Part shown: piece by piece, positions 8,316 to 16,044 of the stretch | Layout: every line of letters begins with the position of its first letter | Position numbering within the stretch: position 1 is the stretch's first letter | Assembly (NCBI GenBank): GCA_964526645.1 | Contig: CAZGJN010000008.1 | Coordinates: 1 to 64,000 of the forward strand | Length of the DNA stretch: 64,000 nt | Source: JADJNW01 sp964526645 | Lineage (GTDB): Bacteria; Bacteroidota; Bacteroidia; Chitinophagales; Saprospiraceae | Direction of reading: 5' to 3' | The notes under the pieces: model-generated | Database searches by the model: none | What the model was told of the DNA's origin: nothing | Seen by the model: the letters and a program-made list of their open reading frames with translations, nothing else | Made by a program: the position numbers and the translations under genes

Positions 8316-11300
8316 ATGAAAATAAACTATACAATAGTGTTCGCACTGATGAGCACGGTACTCTGGGCGCAGCAGCCGTCCAACTTCTGGAAAAGCGTGT
8401 CAGAATCAGAAATAATATTGCCACAGCAGTCCGTCAAGCAGGTAAATGCTACCGAGTACAAAGCACTGGAATTGGACATTGCAGCCCTGCGAGCTTCCTT
8501 GCGCAATGCACCGAAGGAAAATGTAGCATCAACAAATGGCAGTCGCTTGTTATTAGAATTGCCGATGCCGGATGGCTCGATGGAATTGCTGCATGTAGTA
8601 CAATCGCCTACGATGGAACCCGCACTGGCAGAAAAGTATCCCAATATTCGCTCCTACAAGGCAGTTGGCTTGTACGACCAGACCACCACAGCGCGCTTGG
8701 ATATATCCGCTCAGGATTTTCATGCCATTATTGTTAAAAATGGTCAAGTTTCTTTGATTGATCCCTATGCTACCAAGCAAGGGCAGTACTACTTCGTGTA
8801 CAATGAATCGAAGATAATAGAGGAAGGATCTCAGCAAGCCTGCGGTTCGAACGAAACGGCGAGCCTTCAGGATTATACCCGACAAATCGGTGCCAACTAT
8901 CGCGGCAACGCCCCGCTGGGCTTACGCACTTACCGGATTGCTATTTCCTGCACCGGCGAATTTGCCCTGCGGATCGGTGCTACTACCAAAGAAGAGGTGT
9001 TAGCTTTTATGAATACAGCGGTCAACCGCCTCAATGAAGTGTACGAAAATGAAGTAGGAATGCGCTTTCTCCTCATTGGTGCCAATGATGCCTTGATCTA
9101 CCTCAACCCTGCCACAGACCCATTCATCAATTATGACGTAGCAGGGCTTTTGTTGGACGAAAATGAGTTGTTGTTCGATGCGAGGCTTCAAATCCCTCTA
9201 TCCACCTATGAAATTGGACACCTTTTCACTGCAGGCTGCAGTGATGCAGGGGGTATAGCAAGTTTGGGCTCGGCGTGCAGCGGTGCTCGGGCACGAGGGG
9301 TAAGCTGTTTTAGCCCTTTTGAGAATCTGAATACAGCTACCATTCGGATTTTTCCCCACGAAGTAGGACATCAGTTTAGTGCAACGCATACTTACAGCGA
9401 TTGTGGGGACAATGCGCCAACTACGAGTACTGCTTTTGAGATGGGTTGCGGGCTTACTGTCATGTCTTACTCAAGTGGCAATACACTGATACCTTTGTTG
9501 CATAGTATTTCACAAGCGCAGATCAAAAGTTTTTCAAATTTTGTAAATAACAATGGCTGCGGCACGGAACTTACGGCTACCAATAATCCACCTGCCGTAT
9601 CGCTATCTTATTCAGATGGCTTTACTATTCCGATCAAAACGCCTTTTGAATTGACGGCTGCGGGGAGCGACCCCGATGGCGATCCGATCACTTATTCCTG
9701 GGAGCAATGGGATGCAGATCCGGATTTCCCTTTATTCAGGATTTTTCAACCTGTGACCAGCCCAACGCGGGTCTTCCCTCGGATGGAAACTATTGTCAAT
9801 AACACCACTTCTCCGCAAGAACAACTACCTGATACCACCCGAAATATGAGCTTTGTCTGCACTGTAAGGGACAATAACGCCGACGTAGGTGCTTTTGCAC
9901 AGGCAGAGGTTAATTTTAAAGCGACTTACCAGGCGGGACCTTTTTTGGTAAAATATCCAAATGAGGATACAACCATCTGGAAAGCAGGTACTTATGCGGA
10001 AGTAAAATGGGATGTAGCGAATACCAACCTGAGTCCGGTGAATTGTCAGCGGGTAAATATCAAGCTATCCACCGATGGCGGCTTTACCTACCCCCACTCA
10101 CTGGCTACGGCTGTAGCAAATACTGGCGCTACAGTAGTAGTGATACCGCCTAATGTAGCCACTACTCAAGCGCGGGTGCGAGTAGAAGCAGCCGACAATA
10201 TTTTCTTCGATATTTCGAATAAAAACTTCCAGATCACAGCACCAACAGAAGCCAGCTTTATAATTGATGCTTTGCCGAGGTTTGCACCCTCCATCTGCGC
10301 TTACGGCACAGTACAGATAGAGGTGCGCCCCACTGCTGTGCTAAATTTTACCGGCCCAATTTCATTAGATTTGGAGGGCTTACCGACAGGGGTATCTTAT
10401 GCTTTTTCTAAAAACGTCATCCTTGCCGATGAAACGGCTACACTTTCAATGACTTTTGAAGCCACAACTGATGGTATATTTGATATGAATGTGAAAGCGA
10501 CCAGCAATGGCATTATCCGAATTATCCCTGTGCGCATTCAAGTTTTTTCTTACGACTTCTCGGATCTCGCTTTGGTCACCCCCACAGAAGGTTTATCTGA
10601 TGTGGGTCTGTCCACTACTTTTAGTTGGACAAAATCAAAAGACGCGGATCGCTACGATTTTGAATTGTCAAACAATCCGGCTTTCGGCAGCACCAATATC
10701 CTCAGTGTTAAAAACCTGCTCGATACTTCTTACGTACCTCCTATTTTCTTTGAACCCAACCAACTATTCTTCTGGCGTATCCGCCCGATTAAGGATGAGT
10801 GCGGGACCGGCGAATTTACAGAGCCTTTTACATTTCATACTTCCAGTATCGAGTGTACACCTGCCCAGACCACTACGAGGGTTAATATTTCCGGTACGGG
10901 CTTACCGACTGTCAACTCTACCATTACCGTTCCCACTGCTGGCATCATCAGCGATGTGAATATTCCCTTGATCAAAGCCAATTATCAGCCCGTCAAGAGC
11001 CTTCGCTTTAGCTTAATTAGTCCGGCGGGAACGGAAGTGGTGCTGTATGATCAGAATTGTGGCAATACAATCAAATTTGAAACGGGTTTCGATGACGAAT
11101 CGCCTTTGGCTATTGTTTGTCCGCCAGATGATCGCCTCGTGACACGCCCGCTGCAAGCACTTTCCAAATTTGTAGGCGAAAACACAGCCGGGATATGGAC
11201 GCTTCGTACCAAAGTAGTGACAGCGGGCTTCGGCTCCGGCGGAGCGATTGACGAGTGGAAAATAGAATTCTGCGCTACGATTTCGCCGAATGATCCTTTT

Positions 11301-11903
11301 GTTGTAAAAAATGATACGCTCTTTGTGCCACCAGGATTGACCAATACGCTCACTCCGAATGAATTGGAAGTACAAGATACGGACAACAGTCCTATTCAGT
11401 TGCTTTACACCTTAGTCACATTGCCAAAACATGGGGCTTTGCTGAAGAACGGAGCTACTTTGCAGCAGGGGGCTACTTTCTCCCAGCAGGAAGTTAATAA
11501 TTTCCAACTGCAATACAAGCACGATAGCAGCGATGCTACAGCGGATAGTTTTACCTTCGTGGTAGTGGATGGCACGGGTGGCTGGCTGCCCACACAGCGA
11601 TTTAATATTGTGATTGATGAAAACGCAACAGTGGCTACCGATGAGGTTTTGAATGAAAACAATGTGCGGGTTTTCCCCAATCCTACCAGCGATCTGCTGA
11701 ATGTACAGTTTGACAAAGCACCGAAAGAGCGCTTGTTTGTTAGCATCTTTAATGCCCAGGGGCAGGAGTTGCTGCGCCGCCAGTTTGATAATACCGAAAG
11801 CGGCATTCAGTTTTCCATGGCTGATTTGGCAAGTGGTATGTACTTCGTGGCATTGCGTACCCAAAATGCCATTCTCACAAGGAAAGTAAGCGTTTTGAAA
11901 TAA
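8316..11903 (+). CDS. T9SS-secreted reprolysin-type zinc metalloprotease with P-domain
   Basis: This 1195-residue protein has a signal peptide MKINYTIVFALMSTVLWAQ and a propeptide-like region up to about 200. The metzincin zinc site is HEVGHQFSATH (H348, E349, H352, H358), with the Met-turn MSY near 383. Ig/cadherin-like domains follow at ~420-840, then a proprotein-convertase P-domain (~844-990, with SLISPAGTEVVLYDQNC and WTLRTKV) and a further cadherin-like repeat (DSFTFVVVDGTGGW). The T9SS sorting domain (VRVFPNPTSDLLNV) runs to the end. It should act outside the cell or on its surface as an endopeptidase; the substrate is unknown. The same layout occurs in other Bacteroidota reprolysin-like proteins. 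A terminator follows 10 bp downstream. Confidence 0.9.
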   Translation: MKINYTIVFALMSTVLWAQQPSNFWKSVSESEIILPQQSVKQVNATEYKALELDIAALRASLRNAPKENVASTNGSRLLLELPMPDGSMELLHVVQSPTMEPALAEKYPNIRSYKAVGLYDQTTTARLDISAQDFHAIIVKNGQVSLIDPYATKQGQYYFVYNESKIIEEGSQQACGSNETASLQDYTRQIGANYRGNAPLGLRTYRIAISCTGEFALRIGATTKEEVLAFMNTAVNRLNEVYENEVGMRFLLIGANDALIYLNPATDPFINYDVAGLLLDENELLFDARLQIPLSTYEIGHLFTAGCSDAGGIASLGSACSGARARGVSCFSPFENLNTATIRIFPHEVGHQFSATHTYSDCGDNAPTTSTAFEMGCGLTVMSYSSGNTLIPLLHSISQAQIKSFSNFVNNNGCGTELTATNNPPAVSLSYSDGFTIPIKTPFELTAAGSDPDGDPITYSWEQWDADPDFPLFRIFQPVTSPTRVFPRMETIVNNTTSPQEQLPDTTRNMSFVCTVRDNNADVGAFAQAEVNFKATYQAGPFLVKYPNEDTTIWKAGTYAEVKWDVANTNLSPVNCQRVNIKLSTDGGFTYPHSLATAVANTGATVVVIPPNVATTQARVRVEAADNIFFDISNKNFQITAPTEASFIIDALPRFAPSICAYGTVQIEVRPTAVLNFTGPISLDLEGLPTGVSYAFSKNVILADETATLSMTFEATTDGIFDMNVKATSNGIIRIIPVRIQVFSYDFSDLALVTPTEGLSDVGLSTTFSWTKSKDADRYDFELSNNPAFGSTNILSVKNLLDTSYVPPIFFEPNQLFFWRIRPIKDECGTGEFTEPFTFHTSSIECTPAQTTTRVNISGTGLPTVNSTITVPTAGIISDVNIPLIKANYQPVKSLRFSLISPAGTEVVLYDQNCGNTIKFETGFDDESPLAIVCPPDDRLVTRPLQALSKFVGENTAGIWTLRTKVVTAGFGSGGAIDEWKIEFCATISPNDPFVVKNDTLFVPPGLTNTLTPNELEVQDTDNSPIQLLYTLVTLPKHGALLKNGATLQQGATFSQQEVNNFQLQYKHDSSDATADSFTFVVVDGTGGWLPTQRFNIVIDENATVATDEVLNENNVRVFPNPTSDLLNVQFDKAPKERLFVSIFNAQGQELLRRQFDNTESGIQFSMADLASGMYFVALRTQNAILTRKVSVLK

Positions 11904-11913
11904 AAAAAGCAGG

Positions 11914-11954
11914 AAAGCCTTCAAGGATTGTTGAGATTTTTGAAGGCTTTTTTA
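11914..11954 (+). terminator. Rho-independent terminator
   Basis: An 11-bp perfect stem (11914-11924 with 11940-11950) is followed by a T-run. It lies just after the metalloprotease stop codon. Confidence 0.88.
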
Positions 11955-12036
11955 TCAAATTGATTGCGCTTATTGCTATCCATTAAAATTCCTATCGAAC
12001 CTTCGTTTTTTAATCTCCTAACTCTTGAACTTTTTC

Positions 12037-12044
12037 TATTTTTG
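12037..12044 (+). promoter_or_regulatory. Candidate -7 box (TAnnTTTG) of the Ddl-PASTA gene
   Basis: TATTTTTG matches the Bacteroidota -7 consensus TAnnTTTG. It would leave a leader of about 110 nt before ATG 12156. No well-spaced -33 TTTG is present, so this is a candidate only. Confidence 0.35.
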
Positions 12045-12155
12045 TCCTTGAATTATCTGAAAATCATCACCTTTGCAAAATGGTTGAAAAAAGGCTGTTG
12101 CCTCATATTTTATAGAACCAACAGCATCCGTAGGATCATTTAGGAAAACTGCGCA

Positions 12156-15100
12156 ATGAAGATTAACGTAGGGATATTTTTTGGTGGTCCTTCTCGCGAA
12201 AGGGAAATTTCCTTTGCCGGAGGGCGCACCGTTTATGACAACCTCGACAAGACCATCTTTGAGCCACTGCCTATTTTTGTAGATAGCCATCGCAATTTTA
12301 TTTTGTTGGACTGGCAGTTCGTTTACAAAGGCAGTATCCGAGATTTTTACCCGCCGGTGGATTTTCTGCCACCCTCCTCCAATGAATTTCAGATTTACAT
12401 CGAAAGTTTAGGATTGCATTCTATCGAGGAGCAGGATGCTGTCATTGCAAAAGTTGGTCGAAAACTGGCGCTTGAAGAACTGCCTCAACTCATCAACATC
12501 GCTTTTTTAGCACTACATGGGGAGTATGGTGAAGATGGGCAAATCCAGCAACAACTGCATGACCTTCGCATCCCTTACACGGGAAGCGGCGTGCGCGCCA
12601 GCCAGATCGGGATGAATAAAGCCTTGCAAAAGCGCCTTATGGCTGAAAAAGGCTTTGAAACACCCCATGTATTGATCATCAATCGGGATAGTTGGATTCA
12701 GCGCAATCCCGATACCTTGTACCAAGAAGCAATTGCACAGATCGGTTTTCCGATGGTCATCCGCCCTGCCAATCAGGGGTCTTCTATTGGGGTTTCTATC
12801 ATCGAGGAGCAGAGCGGATTGGAGGGTTTTGAAGAGGCTGCCAACAGGGCATTTTTCCGAGAGGTGATCCCTGTGCGCACCTGGCAACAATGCAGTGCCT
12901 ATGAGCGCGTGGAAAAAGTACGCTTACTGACCGATATTCGGGATGGTATTGGATTTCCGATGGATGTTTTTTTTCAAAACGAAATAAGCACTTTCTACCA
13001 TCCGGAGCAGTTGCTCCATTTTTTGAATGAAAAAGCTGCGAATGCAGATTTGGTGGCGGAAGCGTTTGTGCTGGAAGGACATTTTAGCGAGCAAGAGATT
13101 ATCGTTGAAGCCTTTATTCGAGGAAAAGAGTTTTCTTGTATTGTCATCAGAAAAGAAGACGGCAGCGCGGTCGGCTTACCGCCAACTGAAATCGTAAAAG
13201 GAGGTGAGGTCTTTGACTATCGCTCCAAGTACATGCCGGGCTTATCCCGCAAAATAACACCAATTGATCTGCCGGAAGCACAAATCAATGCTATCCGTGC
13301 CGAAACAGAGCGCCTGTTCCTTGAGCTGGGCTTTCATGTGTATGCACGCATTGACGGTTTTATCACGGCGGAAAACAAAATTTTCCTCAACGATCCGAAT
13401 ACCACTTCGGGCATGCTGCCATCATCGTTTTTTTTCCACCAGGCAGCAGAAATCGGACTCAATCCTTCGCAATTTCTCACCTATATCATCCGCACGTCTT
13501 TGCAGGAGCGATTGAGTGAAACACCTGATAATCAGGCTTATGTAGCCTTGTTGGAACATTTGGACAACCTCATTCTATCGGCGCGTGAAAATGAGCGCAA
13601 AAAGAAGCGCATTGGGGTGATACTGGGCGGTTATTCTTTTGAACGGCATATTTCAGTAGAAAGCGGGCGTAATATCTATGAAAAACTGTCGAGCTCGGAC
13701 AAGTACGAACCCCTTCCCATTTTTCTGACAGGCAACGACAGGCATATCGAGCTATACCGCCTACCGATTAACCTGCTTTTGAAGGATAATGCCGATGATA
13801 TTCGCGATAAAATTATGACTTTCAAGCGGCATAGCGTTGTGGAGGAAATTAAGATAGAATGTGTAGAAGTAACCCATAAGTATGGCTCCAGAGATGTTAT
13901 TTTTGAACCGCGGCAGCTATTTTTTGAGGATTTAAAGGGCATGGTAGATGCTGTTTTTATTGCCTTGCACGGTCGCCCCGGCGAAGATGGGCATTTGCAA
14001 AGAGAATTAGACAAAATAGGCATCCCCTACAATGGTTCCGATAGCGTTTCCTCTGCTATTACGATTGATAAGTACCGTACCCTGCAAACTTTAAAGCGCA
14101 ATGGCTTCCCCGTAGCGATGCAGCTGTTGGTAAAAAAATCGGAGTACGAGACGAACCCGCAAGATTATTATAATAAAATTGAAAGTCATTTTGCCTACCC
14201 TTTTATTGCCAAACCAGTGGACGATGGGTGCAGCTCGGCTGTAAAAGTCATCAATTCGCGCGCGCAGTTGGAGGCTTTCTCCCGCCTAATGTTTCGCCCG
14301 CTTGGGCAAGAAGGCGAAGAAGCCCGCCGCGAGCTGAAGCTGAAACCCAAAGAGGAGTTTCCGAGAAAAGAACAAATCCTGCTGGAAACCTTGATTACTC
14401 AAAACGGCGCAACGCGCTTTATGGAGGTGACAGGTGGTTTTTTGACACATTTCAATGCAGATGGAAGCCTGCGGTACGAGATGTTTGAGCCTTCCGAGAC
14501 GCTCGCAAGTGGAGAGGTACTATCGCTGGAAGAAAAGTTTTTGGCAGGCGAGGGGCAAAATATTACACCAGCTCGGTTTGGTAAAGACTACGAGGTAATC
14601 GCTCAGCAAGTGAAAGAACACTTAGAAAAAGCCGCGCGCATCCTCAATGTGCAGGGCTATGCCCGCATAGATGCCTTTGTGCGCATATACGAGGGGCAGC
14701 GCGTAGAGACGCTCATCATTGAAGTAAATTCCTTGCCAGGGATGACTCCAGCCACGGCTATTTTTCATCAGGCAGCGCTGAATAACTACAAACCCTATGA
14801 GTTTATTGATAAAATTTTGAGTTTTGCTTTTGAAAAACAAAGACGAATGACGGGCATGCCAGAAGAACCCCTGCCGCCCCAATCCGTTGTGGAACCTACC
14901 GCCAAGGTAGAAGCCATTGCCGTAGCCGAAGCGGAAGTCGTTTTGCCATCAGAACCAACAACCGAACCCATGCAAGAACAACAACCGGAAGCACCTCGAA
15001 CCTTCAAGTGGATTTCTCCTTTCAACCGAGGATTGTTGTGGGAGAATTTCAAAAAAATAGTCAATGAAATCTGGTTATTTCTATCTTCTCCCATCTTTTT

Positions 15101-15914
15101 GCGCAATTTTGTAGTGTGGCTGGGCATGATAGTCGCTTTATTTTTCTTTACCAATCTTTTATTGCGTTGGTACACCAACCACAATGAATCGCTGCAAGTA
15201 CAAAATTACATCGGCATGTCGGTGGAAGAAGCAACCCGGCAAGCCCGGAACAGGAGTTTCAGGATTGTAATTCTGGATTCCATTCAAGTATTGGATAAAG
15301 AGCCGGGGATTGTACTGGAACAAGACCCCAAGCCTTTTTCGAGGGTGAAGCAAAAGCGGCGTATTTACATCACCGTCACAAAATACACGCCGGATATGGT
15401 CGTTTTGCCGCAGTTAGTTGGAAATTATGATTACAATCAATACGCCCGGAAACTCCAGCAATTGGGTATTCGTACCACCATTAGGGATCGGCAATTTGAT
15501 AGCAAACTGGAGGAAAACACGATTTTACATTTTTACTACAAAGACCGCCAAATAAACGATAGCGATTTGCGCGGAAAAGTGGAAGTACCGAAAGGTAGTA
15601 CGCTGGAATTTGTCGTGACGGAACGCACCACCGGTTTTGTAGAAATTCCAGACCTCGTGTGCCGAAAATACAGTGCAGCGGTGTTTTTGATCAGTGCCAT
15701 GAGCCTCAACCTGGGCACAATAGAGGGCGAAGTATCGGATGATGCTTACGTCTGGAAGCAAGAGCCGGCTTATACGCCGGGGCAAAACATCCGAGTGGGA
15801 GAACAGATCAATATCTATCTGAGTCCTGACCGACCAGAAGGCTGCCCTGTAGCTGATGAATCAGAGAATTTCGATGGGAATATGGATGACAATTCGCCTG
15901 ATAACATCCATTGA
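12156..15914 (+). CDS. Tandem D-alanine-D-alanine ligase fused to a membrane segment and PASTA domains
   Basis: This 1252-residue protein holds two complete Ddl-like ATP-grasp units: residues 1-475 (GGPSREREIS at 10-19, KY 358-359, ARID 397-400, NDPNTTSG 412-419) and ~485-895 (GGYSFERHIS at 491-500, KF 794-795, ARID 836-839, EVNSLPGM 856-863). A Pro/Glu-rich linker, one membrane segment (~983-1005) and about three PASTA-type repeats (1010-1225) follow. Ddl joins two D-alanines for peptidoglycan; PASTA domains bind muropeptides. In other Bacteroidota ddl and a membrane PASTA gene are separate neighbours, so this looks like an operon fusion plus domain duplication. The topology puts the ligases in the cytoplasm and PASTA in the periplasm. 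It is far longer than an ordinary ~300-350 residue Ddl. Substrate specificity of each half is uncertain. Confidence 0.85.
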   Translation: MKINVGIFFGGPSREREISFAGGRTVYDNLDKTIFEPLPIFVDSHRNFILLDWQFVYKGSIRDFYPPVDFLPPSSNEFQIYIESLGLHSIEEQDAVIAKVGRKLALEELPQLINIAFLALHGEYGEDGQIQQQLHDLRIPYTGSGVRASQIGMNKALQKRLMAEKGFETPHVLIINRDSWIQRNPDTLYQEAIAQIGFPMVIRPANQGSSIGVSIIEEQSGLEGFEEAANRAFFREVIPVRTWQQCSAYERVEKVRLLTDIRDGIGFPMDVFFQNEISTFYHPEQLLHFLNEKAANADLVAEAFVLEGHFSEQEIIVEAFIRGKEFSCIVIRKEDGSAVGLPPTEIVKGGEVFDYRSKYMPGLSRKITPIDLPEAQINAIRAETERLFLELGFHVYARIDGFITAENKIFLNDPNTTSGMLPSSFFFHQAAEIGLNPSQFLTYIIRTSLQERLSETPDNQAYVALLEHLDNLILSARENERKKKRIGVILGGYSFERHISVESGRNIYEKLSSSDKYEPLPIFLTGNDRHIELYRLPINLLLKDNADDIRDKIMTFKRHSVVEEIKIECVEVTHKYGSRDVIFEPRQLFFEDLKGMVDAVFIALHGRPGEDGHLQRELDKIGIPYNGSDSVSSAITIDKYRTLQTLKRNGFPVAMQLLVKKSEYETNPQDYYNKIESHFAYPFIAKPVDDGCSSAVKVINSRAQLEAFSRLMFRPLGQEGEEARRELKLKPKEEFPRKEQILLETLITQNGATRFMEVTGGFLTHFNADGSLRYEMFEPSETLASGEVLSLEEKFLAGEGQNITPARFGKDYEVIAQQVKEHLEKAARILNVQGYARIDAFVRIYEGQRVETLIIEVNSLPGMTPATAIFHQAALNNYKPYEFIDKILSFAFEKQRRMTGMPEEPLPPQSVVEPTAKVEAIAVAEAEVVLPSEPTTEPMQEQQPEAPRTFKWISPFNRGLLWENFKKIVNEIWLFLSSPIFLRNFVVWLGMIVALFFFTNLLLRWYTNHNESLQVQNYIGMSVEEATRQARNRSFRIVILDSIQVLDKEPGIVLEQDPKPFSRVKQKRRIYITVTKYTPDMVVLPQLVGNYDYNQYARKLQQLGIRTTIRDRQFDSKLEENTILHFYYKDRQINDSDLRGKVEVPKGSTLEFVVTERTTGFVEIPDLVCRKYSAAVFLISAMSLNLGTIEGEVSDDAYVWKQEPAYTPGQNIRVGEQINIYLSPDRPEGCPVADESENFDGNMDDNSPDNIH

Positions 15915-16044
15915 CCCAAACAACAAATTACCCGCTTGGTCGTTTTTAAAAATGCTATTCAAAACCGTGAAATTTAAAACGTAAAGGCGATTAGCTTTTA
16001 TAATTTACGGTTTGCGCTCTTCATACAAATGCGACTATCGAATT

